The notes: generated from the letters alone by a model not told the origin. Positions 29,234 to 37,831 are shown, numbered from the stretch's first letter. The stretch is 64,000 bases of DNA from Pseudomonas reinekei (GCF_001945365.1 NZ_MSTQ01000022.1:23523-87522); one strand, 5' to 3'. A program made the numbers and translations.

Positions 29234-29345
29234 TTTATCACCTGGGTGTATCAAAAATGAATTTCCGCTGAGTCCGCTGCTCCTACTTGTAGGTAGCGGG
29301 TTCAGACCCGTGAAATCATAGGTGCAATCAGGGAGCGGCAAGTTC

Positions 29346-29753
29346 ATGAGCCAAGTGACGACGGCGGGCGGTATTCTTCCTGAAGGGTTGATTCTGGTGG
29401 TTGAAGACGATCCGCTGATCCTGGAATTTCTCTGTGAAATTCTCCAGGAAGAAGGCTTCAAGGTGCAGCCGCAAGACAGTGCCGATGCTGCAGCGGAGTA
29501 TCTGGAGCAGCATGCTGCGCAAGTCAGTTTGCTGCTCACGGACATCACCATGCCCGGCAAACTCAATGGTGCCGATCTCGCCAACCAGTTTGGCGATCGC
29601 TGGCCGGACAAGCCGATCATGATCATGTCCGGCTACGAAACCCCGCAAAGCTCCGGGGTCCGGCACGAGGTGGCTTTCATCAAGAAACCCTGGGCGCTGG
29701 GGCAATTGCTCGATTGTGTGGAAGGCGCACTCAAGTCCCGACCTGTCCTGTAG
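29346..29753 (+). CDS. Single-domain response regulator
   Basis: 135 residues, a receiver domain only. Acidic pocket EDDP (residues about 22-25), phosphoacceptor Asp in LLLTDITMPG, Thr/Ser in IMIMSGYE, and the conserved Lys in FIKKPWAL. No output domain follows, so it acts through protein contact or as a phosphate sink, or with a sensor elsewhere. The ATG at 29346 was chosen with GGGAGC upstream; the in-frame GTG at 29322 would add eight residues. No kinase gene is next to it. Confidence 0.85.
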   Translation: MSQVTTAGGILPEGLILVVEDDPLILEFLCEILQEEGFKVQPQDSADAAAEYLEQHAAQVSLLLTDITMPGKLNGADLANQFGDRWPDKPIMIMSGYETPQSSGVRHEVAFIKKPWALGQLLDCVEGALKSRPVL

Positions 29754-29818
29754 GTGTTGCGACGGATCATGTAGATTGCGCAAAACATCCGTCAGACTCT
29801 TGAGACAGGAAGGACCTT

Positions 29819-30484
29819 TTGCCAGCTCAAACATCCGTCTTCGATACCCCTTACCGTGCCTTCCTCTTCGACATGGATGGCACCATCCTCACTTCGATTG
29901 CCGCCGCCGAGCGCGTCTGGACCACTTGGGCCTTGCGCCATGGTGTCGACGTCGAAACCTTCCTGCCGACCATCCATGGTGCCCGCGCCATCGACACCAT
30001 CACGCGCCTGGCCTTGCCCGGTGTGGATGCCGAAGCCGAAGCGGCGTGGATCACCCAGGCGGAAATCGACGATGTCGAGGGCGTCGAGGAAGTGGCCGGC
30101 GCTGCGGCGTTTCTCAAGTCGCTGCCGGCTGATCAATGGGCCATCGTCACCTCTGCGCCGAGGAGGCTGGCATTGCGTCGAATGGCAGCGGCGGGGATTC
30201 CCGAGCCGGACGTGATGGTCACCGCCGAAGACGTCAGTCTCGGCAAACCCGACCCTGGCGGTTATCGGCTCGCGGCTGAACGGCTGGGCGTGGAGATTAC
30301 GCAATGCCTGGTGTTCGAGGACGCGACGGTGGGGATTCTCGCGGCCGAAGCGGCGGGTGCGGATCTGCTGATTGTGACGGCGGCGCATGAACAACCGATT
30401 CAAACGGAGCATGCGACGTTGGCGGGTTACGATTGGGTCGAGGCACATTTGGCTGAGGAACGTCTCAGCCTGCGCCCGCGCTAA
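29819..30484 (+). CDS. HAD family phosphatase (TTG start)
   Basis: 221 residues, haloacid-dehalogenase superfamily, phosphatase group of sugar-phosphatases such as YfbT and YniC. Motif I FDMDGTIL (residues 15-22, nucleophile and general-acid Asp), motif II VTSAPRR, motif III Lys in GKPDPGGY, motif IV VFEDATVGILAAEAAG. The only start that keeps the N-terminal strand is TTG at 29819, supported by an excellent GGAAGGA site five bases upstream. It probably dephosphorylates a sugar or polyol phosphate. Stands alone between regulator genes. Confidence 0.86.
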   Translation: MPAQTSVFDTPYRAFLFDMDGTILTSIAAAERVWTTWALRHGVDVETFLPTIHGARAIDTITRLALPGVDAEAEAAWITQAEIDDVEGVEEVAGAAAFLKSLPADQWAIVTSAPRRLALRRMAAAGIPEPDVMVTAEDVSLGKPDPGGYRLAAERLGVEITQCLVFEDATVGILAAEAAGADLLIVTAAHEQPIQTEHATLAGYDWVEAHLAEERLSLRPR

Positions 30485-30507
30485 ATACAGGCGCGCGCCT
30501 GCCGGGA

Positions 30508-31452
30508 TCAAGTCGACGCTGATCGCGCACTGCGCCGTATCACCTGCGGTGGCTGTCCAAATGCCCGCAGGAACGCTTCGCGCATGCGGCGGCGATCGCT
30601 GAAGCCGGTTTCCAGGGCGATCTGGTCAAGGGTCAAACGCCCGCGCTCGAGCATTTGCCGCGCCGCTTCCAGGCGCAGGTTTTCAATGGCCTTGGCCGGC
30701 GACTGACCGGTTTCGGCGCGGAATGACCGGCTGAACTGCCGTGGACTCAGGCGCGCCACCTCGGCCAGTTGCTCGACCGAAAGCGCTTGGTCCAGGTGTT
30801 CGCGGGCGTAGGTCAAGACGGTCTGGATGCGATCGGATTTCGGTTCCAGTTCCAGCAGCGCCGAATGCTGCGACTGACCGCCCGCGCGGCGGTGATACAT
30901 CACCAGCTTCTGCGCCACCGAACGGGCGAGGTCGGCGCCATGGTCTTTCTCGACCATGGCCAGCGCCAGGTCGATGCCGGCAGTCATGCCGGCGGAGGTC
31001 CAGATGGCACCGTCAATCACGTAGATCCGGTCGGCCTCCACGTGGATCCCCTCGAAACGTTCCTGCAGCTGCCGCACATACGCCCAATGGGTGGTCGCGC
31101 GTTTTCCCTCAAGTAAACCGGCTTGAGCCAGGACAAAAGCCCCGGAACAAATCGACGCGGTGCGGCGCGCGGTGTTGACGCTGGTGCGCAGGTATTCAAG
31201 CACCGCGTCGGGCGCCTGTTCGAGGATGGAATCACCGCCGGCCACGATCACCGTGTCGAACACGCGCTCATCGAATGCTTCAGTGCCGATACTCAAACCG
31301 CCGGAGGCCCGCAACGAGCAGCCGTCCGCGGATAGCACGCGCACGTCGTACAGCGTTTCGCCAGCGCTGAAGTTGGCGTACTCGAACACCGGCATCGCCG
31401 CCAGTGCCATGGACTGGAAGCCTTCGAATACCACGAACGCCACGGTGATCAT
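30508..31452 (-). CDS. GlxA family transcriptional regulator (DJ-1/PfpI + AraC)
   Basis: 314 residues. The N-terminal half is a DJ-1/PfpI-like domain (VIVAGGDS, then the nucleophile-elbow-like ASICSGAFVLAQAGLL), and the C-terminal half is an AraC-type double HTH (LAEVARLSPRQFSRSFRAET, then GFSDRRRMREAFLRAFG). Family members such as GlxA and CdhR regulate amine, carnitine or glycine-betaine catabolism; target here unknown. Divergent from the SDR gene at 31577, which is its likely target. Confidence 0.9.
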   Translation of the reverse strand: MITVAFVVFEGFQSMALAAMPVFEYANFSAGETLYDVRVLSADGCSLRASGGLSIGTEAFDERVFDTVIVAGGDSILEQAPDAVLEYLRTSVNTARRTASICSGAFVLAQAGLLEGKRATTHWAYVRQLQERFEGIHVEADRIYVIDGAIWTSAGMTAGIDLALAMVEKDHGADLARSVAQKLVMYHRRAGGQSQHSALLELEPKSDRIQTVLTYAREHLDQALSVEQLAEVARLSPRQFSRSFRAETGQSPAKAIENLRLEAARQMLERGRLTLDQIALETGFSDRRRMREAFLRAFGQPPQVIRRSARSAST

Positions 31453-31576
31453 CAGGATGTCCTCAAATGGTGATGTCCTAAAACCGTACTTTAAACGTCA
31501 TTTGAGACGCAGGCGAGGGCCTTTATAACGGTATCCAACCGGCGAATATCTCGCCCCACTGTGAAGGAAACCGATT

Positions 31577-32368
31577 ATGGCGCTCTCATCCAAAGGCACT
31601 GCATTGATCACCGGCGCTTCGTCGGGAATTGGCGCGGTGTACGCCGACCGTCTCGCCCGCCAGGGCTATGACCTGATTCTGGTCGCCCGCAGCCAGGCAA
31701 AACTCAATGCCCTGGCCAGACATTTGAGTGACCAGACCGGTCGCACCGTGGAAGTGGTCGCCGCCGACCTCAAGGAAAAGGCCGATGTGCGGCGGGTAGA
31801 AGACATTCTGCGCAACGATGCCAGCATCACGCTGCTGGTCAATAACGCCGGGGTCGGCGCAGTCATGCCGTTGCTTGGCAGCCCGGTGGATGAGATGGAA
31901 GACATGATCACCCTCAATGTCACCGCATTGATGCGACTGGCCTACGCCGTGGTGCCTGGCTTCGTCGCGCGCGGCGCCGGGACGGTGATCAACATTTCTT
32001 CAATCGTTGCCATTGCCCCGGAAATCCTCAACGGTGTGTACGGTGGGACCAAGGCATTTGTGCTGGGCTTGAGCCAGTCGATGCATCGGGAGTTGTCCGA
32101 CAAAGGCGTGCGCGTCCAGGCAGTGCTGCCGGGAGCCACCGCGACCGACTTCTGGAGCGAAGCGGGCAACCCGGTGGAAAATCTGCCGCCGGAGATCGTG
32201 ATGTCCGCGCAGGACATGGTCGATGCGGCATTGGTGGGGTTGGCGAAGGGTGAAGTGGTGACCATCCCGGGGTTGCACGATGGCAGCCAGTGGGACCGCC
32301 ATGAAGCGCAGCGCCAAGTGTTGAGCGGGCTGTTCGGCAACTCCACGGCGGCACCGCGTTATCGCTGA
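31577..32368 (+). CDS. SDR family oxidoreductase
   Basis: 263 residues, classical short-chain dehydrogenase. Cofactor motif GASSGIGAVYADRLA (residues about 13-27; TGxxxGIG), NNAGVG, catalytic Ser in INISSIVA, and YGGTKAFVLGLSQ with the Tyr-Lys pair (YxxxK). It oxidises or reduces an unidentified alcohol or carbonyl with NAD(P). GAAGGAAA precedes the ATG. Divergent from, and probably regulated by, the GlxA-type gene at 30508-31452. Confidence 0.9.
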   Translation: MALSSKGTALITGASSGIGAVYADRLARQGYDLILVARSQAKLNALARHLSDQTGRTVEVVAADLKEKADVRRVEDILRNDASITLLVNNAGVGAVMPLLGSPVDEMEDMITLNVTALMRLAYAVVPGFVARGAGTVINISSIVAIAPEILNGVYGGTKAFVLGLSQSMHRELSDKGVRVQAVLPGATATDFWSEAGNPVENLPPEIVMSAQDMVDAALVGLAKGEVVTIPGLHDGSQWDRHEAQRQVLSGLFGNSTAAPRYR

Positions 32369-32473
32369 ACAGTGTCCGGTCAAGTCTGGGGCAGGGGACG
32401 GTCAACCGACAGCAAGGCAGGGCTGGAAACGCAATCCAGGTGTCACGAGCCCCACCGCTGAGGTTGGTCGTCT

Positions 32474-32791
32474 TCAGTGATCGGCAGCAACGCCTTGCTG
32501 GACAAGAATGGCTTGCGCCAAATCTTCATCGCTGGCATTGAGGCCGGGGTTTTCCTGCCGGATACGCTGTAAGACCTGCTCCAGATAAACACCGCGAATC
32601 GCACCGCCACTGGCGACGAAGCTGGAGGCGTCGTCACGGGCGGGAATCATCATTTTGTCGTCCTTGAACGTCGAGTAGAGCGAAGCGGATACGCCGGCCG
32701 AGGTGGCAACATCACCCGCGTCCACTTTGGCCATGGCCGAACCGAAAGGCAAACAAAGTACCAGGGAAGAAATGATCAACAAACGTCGCAT
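32474..32791 (-). CDS. DUF2388 secreted protein
   Basis: 105 residues: signal peptide (residues 1-22, ending SAMAK) and the DUF2388 signature ARDDASSFVASGGAIRGVYL, a Pseudomonas-specific family of unknown function that has sometimes been misnamed a Holliday junction helicase subunit. The start at 32791 is taken because the Arg-rich signal peptide MRRLLIISSLVLCLPFG begins there and GGAGG-type bases (GGAGGACACCGTC) lie upstream. Alone on the minus strand between the SDR and the second GlxA-type gene. Confidence 0.85.
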   Translation of the reverse strand: MRRLLIISSLVLCLPFGSAMAKVDAGDVATSAGVSASLYSTFKDDKMMIPARDDASSFVASGGAIRGVYLEQVLQRIRQENPGLNASDEDLAQAILVQQGVAADH

Positions 32792-32891
32792 GACGGTGTC
32801 CTCCGAAAGCGTGGAGCATAAAGGAAGTACCACAACGATTAGGATGCCCGGTGACCCCCAGGAGTTCCCTGCCGATGCAACGGGCCGTTGA

Positions 32892-33908
32892 TCAACGGGA
32901 AAAGCGGTTGCGATAGTCCCTTGGCGAGACGCCCAGGTTGCGCTGGAATGTCAGGCGCATGCGTTCTTCATCACCGAACCCGCACAGTCGGGAAATTTGA
33001 TCGATGTTGCGCTCGGAATCTTCCAGCAGGCGTCGGGCGGCCTCCACGCGCAGCACCTCCACCGCTTTGGCCGGGGTGCGGCCAGTCTTGAGTTTATAGA
33101 CCCGGGCGAAGTTGCGCGGGCTCATCTGCACCTGCTGGGCGAGCAGGTCGACTGTCAGGTTATTGCTCGCAAGATTTTTTGAGATCCACAGGTGCAGGTC
33201 GTCAAACACGGCGCCGTCGGTGGTCTGCGATTGCAGTAATTCACTGTATTGAGCCTGGCCCCCGGGACGTTTGAGGAACACCACCATTTCCCGCGCCACC
33301 AGCAGCGCCAGTTCACGTCCACAATCTTCTTCGACCAGCGCCAGGGCCAGGTCGATGCCGGCACTGACCCCGGCGGAAGTCCAGACCGAGCCCTGCTGAA
33401 TGAAGATCGCATCGTTGTCGACTTCGATCGACGGGTGACGCTCCTTTAGCAAGCCGCACATCGCCCAATGGGTAGCGGCGCGCCGGTCGTCGAGCAATCC
33501 GGCTTCAGCCAGCAGGAACGTGCCGCTGCACACCGAGGCGGTACGTCTGACCTTGGTCGCGGCGTTTTTGAGCCAGCCGACAACGTCCAGGGAATTGTTC
33601 ATGGCCAGAATAATCTCCGGCGCCCCGGGGACGATCAGCGTGTCGATCAAGTGTTCGGATAAACCACTCAACGGCACGGTGTCGACTGCCAGGCCTTCGG
33701 CAGTCTGAATCAGGCCGCCGGTGAGGCTCGCGGTTTGCAGTGTGTAACCCGGCAGATTGCTGCTCTTGAGATAACGGGAGGCCGCCCAGAACACGGTTTG
33801 CGCGCCGGTCAGGTCCAGCAGGCCCATTTCCGGGTAAGCGAGGAAGACGATCAGGCGCGGTGCTTCGGATTGGATTTCGTGGGGGGCGGACGAGTTTGCG
33901 ATGTTCAT
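32892..33908 (-). CDS. GlxA family transcriptional regulator (DJ-1/PfpI + AraC)
   Basis: 338 residues, paralogue in architecture of the protein at 30508-31452. DJ-1/PfpI part with TLIVPGAPEI and ASVCSGTFLLAEAGLLDDR; AraC part with LAQQVQMSPRNFARVYKLKT and LCGFGDEERMRLTFQRNLG. No enzyme gene is next to it in the divergent direction except the DinB gene 281 bases away, so its target is not evident. Having two such regulators within 3.4 kb is unusual but not unique in Pseudomonas. Confidence 0.88.
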   Translation of the reverse strand: MNIANSSAPHEIQSEAPRLIVFLAYPEMGLLDLTGAQTVFWAASRYLKSSNLPGYTLQTASLTGGLIQTAEGLAVDTVPLSGLSEHLIDTLIVPGAPEIILAMNNSLDVVGWLKNAATKVRRTASVCSGTFLLAEAGLLDDRRAATHWAMCGLLKERHPSIEVDNDAIFIQQGSVWTSAGVSAGIDLALALVEEDCGRELALLVAREMVVFLKRPGGQAQYSELLQSQTTDGAVFDDLHLWISKNLASNNLTVDLLAQQVQMSPRNFARVYKLKTGRTPAKAVEVLRVEAARRLLEDSERNIDQISRLCGFGDEERMRLTFQRNLGVSPRDYRNRFSR

Positions 33909-34189
33909 AGGCTTCTGTTTCAGCGAGTGGGAATAATCATAATTCGCAAACGCCTTAAAGGTTAACGCAATTGGTCGGCTGTCATTATTTCAGGGTTTTA
34001 TGTCAGTCGAACAAGCGGTTTTACTCTAGCACTGCCGGCAGGTACAGAAATCGTGCCGATCATGACTGGCTGGATCGTGCAGTCCACCGGGTCGGATTTT
34101 CTGATGCGTACCGATGATCAGCACCCGCGGCATTTGGCGTGGATAGCGCTATCCTTGGGAGAAGCGCTATTCGCCATCGGAGAAGTTCG

Positions 34190-34783
34190 ATGATCAATGC
34201 CCGCACTGCCCGCATGCTTGCCGATTACAAACAATGGGCCAACCAGCGCCTCTTCGACAATCTGGCGCAGTTACCGCCAGGCGAAATCGATAAGGAGCGC
34301 GCCGGAATCTTCAAGAGCATGATCGGCACGCTCAATCACATGTACGTGGTGGACTGTCTCTGGCAGGCTCACCTTGAGGGCCGAGGGCATGGTTTCAAGA
34401 CTTCCCATGACCTGGTGCACCCGGCATTGCCCGACCTGCGCCTGGCGCAACAGAATGTTGATCACTGGTACTGCGACTGGAGCGCCCGGCAGACCGATGC
34501 CTCGCTGGACAAACCCCTGCGGTTCACGTTTATCTCCGGTGAAAGCGGCACCATGAACGCCGGCGCGATGCTCATGCATGTGGTCAACCACGCCAGCTAT
34601 CACCGGGGCTGGGTGATCCAGATGTACTTCGAAATACCGGCCATGCCGCCGATGACCGACCTGCCGATCTACCTGCGCGAGACCGACCCGAACTTCAATT
34701 CGCTCAATGCTTCGGCAGTGGAGCAGACATGTGCTCCGCAATACGCGAGCGCAACCAACGTTCTGCCGGATCGTTATCGCTGA
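34190..34783 (+). CDS. DinB family protein
   Basis: 197 residues, four-helix-bundle DinB/YfiT-like metalloprotein. Expected metal-ligand histidines are in GTLNHMYVVD (first) and VVNHASYHRGWV (second and third). DinB relatives include bacillithiol or mycothiol-dependent transferases; Pseudomonas lacks those thiols, so the substrate is unknown. ATG at 34190 has GGAGAA seven bases upstream. The last 80 bases of the gene overlap the 3' end of the convergent LysR gene on the other strand. Confidence 0.85.
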   Translation: MINARTARMLADYKQWANQRLFDNLAQLPPGEIDKERAGIFKSMIGTLNHMYVVDCLWQAHLEGRGHGFKTSHDLVHPALPDLRLAQQNVDHWYCDWSARQTDASLDKPLRFTFISGESGTMNAGAMLMHVVNHASYHRGWVIQMYFEIPAMPPMTDLPIYLRETDPNFNSLNASAVEQTCAPQYASATNVLPDRYR

Positions 34784-35624
34784 CGCCGTTCCAGACCATC
34801 GACAGTTCCGACAGATTGATATCGAACGGCGGGTCATCGGCACGCAACTGGTCGCTGCCTTCGATCAGAGCAGTCGCCGCATAGTCCGGCACCGACGCAA
34901 GCATGTCAGTGCCTGCCAGCAACGCCCGCAGGCCGGAAAACTGCGGTACCGCCAGCACCACTCGACGGGAGCGACCAATACGGGACAGGTCGTTATCGAT
35001 CGCACCGCTCAAGTCCCCGGAAAACGACACCAGCGCATGGGGACGCTCGCAGAATTCATCCAGTGTCAGCGGGCCGGGGCGATCATCACCGCGCAGCACC
35101 TTGACGCTCAGGTCGCGCAATTTTTTGCGTTTGGCATTGGCCGGCAACTCTGTGGTGTAACTGATGCCCACCGAAATTTCCCCGCTGGCGAGCATCGATG
35201 ACATCAACAAGTAATTCACCCGCCGGACCACCACCACAACGTTCTGTGCTTCTTCGCGGATCTGCTTGAGCAGCGGTGGAAACAGACCAAACTCGGCATC
35301 GTCGGACAACCCGATGCGAAACACATCGCGGCTGATCGACGGATCAAAATCCTTGGCCCGACTCACCGCGCCGGAAATGGTGTCCATCGCCGGCTGCAAC
35401 TCCTTGAGAATGGCCAGCGCCCGGGGCGTCGGCTCCAGCACACGACCGTTACGCACCAGCAACGGGTCATCAAACAAATCGCGCAATCGGGCGAGTGCCG
35501 CACTGACGGCAGGCTGGCCGAGGAACAGTTTCTCCCCGGCGCGGGTCAGGTTTTTTTCGAACATCAGGGTTTCGAAAATCACCAACAGGTTCATGTCCAC
35601 GCGGCGCAGATCGTTGCGGTTCAT
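34704..35624 (-). CDS. LysR family regulator (NodD/MexT-like)
   Basis: 306 residues. HTH region: LRRVDMNLLVIFETLMFEKN, then LTRAGEKLFLGQPAVSAALA, RLRDLFDDPLLVR (residues about 5-57). The DLFDDPLLVR type belongs to the NodD/LeuO/MexT branch. The effector domain is normal in length. The 3' end overlaps the convergent DinB gene by 80 bases. ATG at 35624 is taken; a GTG codon directly before it also would be in frame. Its target is not evident; the element after its upstream side is a repeat. Confidence 0.87.
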   Translation of the reverse strand: MNRNDLRRVDMNLLVIFETLMFEKNLTRAGEKLFLGQPAVSAALARLRDLFDDPLLVRNGRVLEPTPRALAILKELQPAMDTISGAVSRAKDFDPSISRDVFRIGLSDDAEFGLFPPLLKQIREEAQNVVVVVRRVNYLLMSSMLASGEISVGISYTTELPANAKRKKLRDLSVKVLRGDDRPGPLTLDEFCERPHALVSFSGDLSGAIDNDLSRIGRSRRVVLAVPQFSGLRALLAGTDMLASVPDYAATALIEGSDQLRADDPPFDINLSELSMVWNGVSDNDPAERWLRSRIAEHMSAPLPKH

Positions 35625-35670
35625 CACGGCTTACTCGCTTGGGCTCGGTTTTTTCAAGTAAAGCACCAAA

Positions 35671-35809
35671 CCCCGTGGCGAGGGAGCTTGCTCCCGCTCG
35701 GCTGCGCAGCAGTCGTAAACCCTGCGTAGGCGGGTTGCCTGAATGACCTGGGCGGCAGGGTTCAGGGCCGCTGCGCGACCCAGCGGGAGCAAGCTCCCTC
35801 GCCACAGGG
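35671..35809. repeat. Long-armed inverted-repeat element (MITE/REP-like), copy A
   Basis: Outer arms GTGGCGAGGGAGCTTGCTCC at the left and GGAGCAAGCTCCCTCGCCAC at the right are exact inverted repeats. Inside are GCTCGGCTGCGCAGCAGTCG and GCTGCGCGACCCAGCGG, also partly complementary, and a central section with CCTGCGTAGGCGGGTTGCCT. A second member lies at 37129-37297. No coding capacity. Confidence 0.8.
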
Positions 35810-36016
35810 ATGGCGTTTACTTTGGTAGGTCACGCAGGGGTTTCTTTTTGGTTGCCATACATGCACCTCTTACTCATGTTATGCCCGAACACAAAATTTC
35901 TGACACCCTCGTAATCCCAGGAATCCGGCGCTTCCGAAGACGCCCTGCGCATGGCCACCATAAATGTAAAGACAAAAAAGCCTTCACAGAAGGTCGCACT
36001 TGCACACCTGGAAGAT

Positions 36017-36169
36017 CCGGGCTACCAAACCCGATCACTGTTTTTCAGCGACCGGCCAACGATAGAACCCGGCCCCAAGGCGCACAAGCCGGCGGATTCT
36101 GGCGTAAGCGTAGGCAACGACGCAAGGCGTTGTAGCTTTCATGAAGTAACGCTGACAGCCATTAAACAA
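36017..36169 (+). repeat. 153-bp direct repeat, copy 1
   Basis: This stretch (starts CCGGGCTACCAAACCCGATC, ends CGCTGACAGCCATTAAACAA) recurs in the same orientation at 37832-37984 with two mismatches in 153 bases. A frame from ATG 35951 to 36292 reads through it (MATINVKTKKPSQKVALAHL...), with parts of normal codon use, and could be an expressed repeat-associated peptide of 113 residues; I regard it as uncertain. Upstream of the repeat both copies also share GCATGRCCACCATAAA. Confidence 0.85.
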
Positions 36170-36270
36170 GCACTCGAAATGCAATCGCTAGGAGCGAGCA
36201 GGCTTGCTCCTGCACAGGTTCTGCATACGGCTTTGATCGGCTGTGGAGAAGGGCAGTTTATCCGCGGTGT

Positions 36271-36993
36271 TTATTCAGTGACCAACCGGTAGAACGGCTC
36301 GCTTCTGAGCATCTGATTTTGTGCCTCGTTTCCTTCACGCTGACTGCGCAGTTCGTTTCTATAGCTGACGTACTGCCAGGACGAGGGGCGAATGTCTGAG
36401 TCCGGGTGCTGGCCAGGCTGGATGTTGCTTTCGGTCAGTATCGACTCCAGGCATTCCACAAAGTGCCGCACGCGATGCAGTTCCTGTACCAAGTTTTGCT
36501 CGCTCGCCAGGTCCAATTTTACGTAGAGGGTGAATTGGGCTCCCTCGCTGACGCGACTCGCAGGTTCTGCTCTCTCCATATCTGTGACTTTCCACTGGTC
36601 AATTGGACTGTCATCGGAAAAGAGTAGCCCACGTAATGCGTCAAATGCCTCTGGCACCTCATCGGGTTTGATGCTGAGGTGAAACTTATCGCCGTCAAAC
36701 GGACCTGTGCATTGAGCTGGTTCACGACGCGCGTGTATGAACACGTCTTCTCCACTGTTGTTCAACATGAAGCTGTTATGTCGATCATAGAACCCACTTC
36801 GAAGTATGTTGCAGTAGTCCGGAGCATGAGACGCATGCTTGAAGTCAGGCACCGGCTCGATGCGCATCTGGTGTATCAAACTTTCAAAATTGGAGTTCAA
36901 GTACCTATGTGTGGACTGTGGTGTAGCGGCATCAAGTACGTTCAATTTCAGTTGAGTGAGCTCCAGGAGAGCTGGGCGATTTTTGATGGGCAT
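36271..36993 (-). CDS. Phosphothreonine lyase, SpvC/OspF/HopAI1-type effector
   Basis: 240 residues, against 241 for Salmonella SpvC. The family removes phosphate from the pThr-X-pTyr loop of host MAP kinases by beta-elimination, irreversibly. The catalytic set known from SpvC (K104, H106, K136, R148, Y158, R213, R220) is present at K103, H105, K135, R147, Y157, R212 and R219, seen in GDKFHLSI, DQWKVTDMER, ASRVSEGAQFTLYVK and SYRNELRSQREG. NNSGEDVFIHARRE and SEPFYRLVTE are further family blocks, and QLKLNVLDA near residue 14 is a plausible kinase-docking motif. The ATG at 36993 gives the SpvC length; an upstream start at 37059 is possible. Base composition is lower in GC than neighbours (28 of 60 at 36841-36900), suggesting acquisition. 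No hrp box, chaperone or type III gene is nearby. Confidence 0.9.
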   Translation of the reverse strand: MPIKNRPALLELTQLKLNVLDAATPQSTHRYLNSNFESLIHQMRIEPVPDFKHASHAPDYCNILRSGFYDRHNSFMLNNSGEDVFIHARREPAQCTGPFDGDKFHLSIKPDEVPEAFDALRGLLFSDDSPIDQWKVTDMERAEPASRVSEGAQFTLYVKLDLASEQNLVQELHRVRHFVECLESILTESNIQPGQHPDSDIRPSSWQYVSYRNELRSQREGNEAQNQMLRSEPFYRLVTE

Positions 36994-37065
36994 GAGCCAT
37001 TCTCGGCGCAATGTAAGGGGCCGGCACTCTACGCAGCATTCTAGGAGCAGCTCTTCCAAAAACAG

Positions 37066-37100
37066 CTCAAACCCGCAGGGTTATAGAGCAGGTTTTGAGT
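37066..37100 (-). terminator. Terminator-like hairpin upstream of the effector gene
   Basis: On the minus strand GCTCTATAACCCTGCGGGTT leads to TTGAGC and TTTTT: outer arms GCTC/GAGC and inner arms ACCC/GGGT with a T-rich tail. It would end transcripts from the DUF6124 gene and insulate the effector gene, whose own promoter must then lie in the short gap before 36993. Confidence 0.5.
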
Positions 37101-37128
37101 TCATCAACGCTTTCCTGAACGCCCTAAA

Positions 37129-37297
37129 CCCTGTGGCGAGGGAGCTTGTCGGATCGCCGCACTGTCCCGCTCGGCTGCGCAGCAGTCGTAAACCCTGCGT
37201 ATGCGGTGTGCCTGAATGACCGAGGTTGCAGGGGTTAGAGCCGCTGCGCGACCCAGCGGGACGGTGCGGCGATCCGACAAGCTCCCTCGCCACAGGG
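37129..37297. repeat. Long-armed inverted-repeat element, copy B (extended arms)
   Basis: Same family as 35671-35809. Outer arms GTGGCGAGGGAGCTTG and CAAGCTCCCTCGCCAC are followed by an extra complementary segment absent from copy A, TCGGATCGCCGCAC on the left and GTGCGGCGATCCGA on the right, so the stem grew symmetrically. The core GCTGCGCAGCAGTCGTAAAC matches copy A. Confidence 0.8.
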
Positions 37298-37305
37298 GAT
37301 TGCGT

Positions 37306-37647
37306 TTATGCAGGTGGGTCGATTCGATCCAGAGCCCGGTTCACTGCCAGTTCGCCGAGCATGATGACTTGGGCGATGCCCAGCAGGGTGTTGCGGCTTG
37401 ATCCCTCTGTCCGATCCGCCAGGTCCAGGGTCATGACATGGGCCGAGGCCAGTGATTCGCACGCATCGCCCAGGAGGGTTTCGACGTCGATTTGCGGGTC
37501 GATGACGTACATCGTGCAGAGTGTGCGTGGGGTGGCGCGGATGTCGGTGGCGGAGAGGATGTGGTCAATGTGTTCTTGGTTTTTTTGTGAATGGAGGTTT
37601 TCGTTCGGGGCGATTGGATCGGTGTTTGGTGGCGTGGGTTTGCACAT
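37306..37647 (-). CDS. DUF6124 family protein
   Basis: 113 residues. It carries the signature of a Pseudomonas family of unknown function: start MCKPTPPNTDPIAPNEN, a middle segment ATPRTLCTMYVIDPQIDVET, then LLGDACESLASAHVMTLDLA and IAQVIMLGELAVNRALDRID. These genes are common in fluorescent pseudomonads and often sit beside repeated intergenic elements, as here. Start ATG 37647 has AGGAG eight bases upstream. It lies between long-armed repeat copy B and direct repeat copy 2. Confidence 0.82.
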   Translation of the reverse strand: MCKPTPPNTDPIAPNENLHSQKNQEHIDHILSATDIRATPRTLCTMYVIDPQIDVETLLGDACESLASAHVMTLDLADRTEGSSRNTLLGIAQVIMLGELAVNRALDRIDPPA

Positions 37648-37831
37648 ACATAGAACTCCTCTCATCGTAATAAAGGAGCCATCACCGTTCGCTACCAAAC
37701 GAAGGTGGCGGCCATGCACAGGTTGGTAGACCGGGATGCGAGGAGACCGGCGCGCCCGAGGGCACCCTGTGCATGACCACCATAAAACAGCGACGGAGAA
37801 TCATCGCAAATGATGTTGTGCACTTCGCAAG

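Noticed and set aside
36993..37130. Hrp-box promoter upstream of the lyase gene
   Set aside because: I searched both strands by eye for GGAACC-N15-17-CCACNNA and found none.
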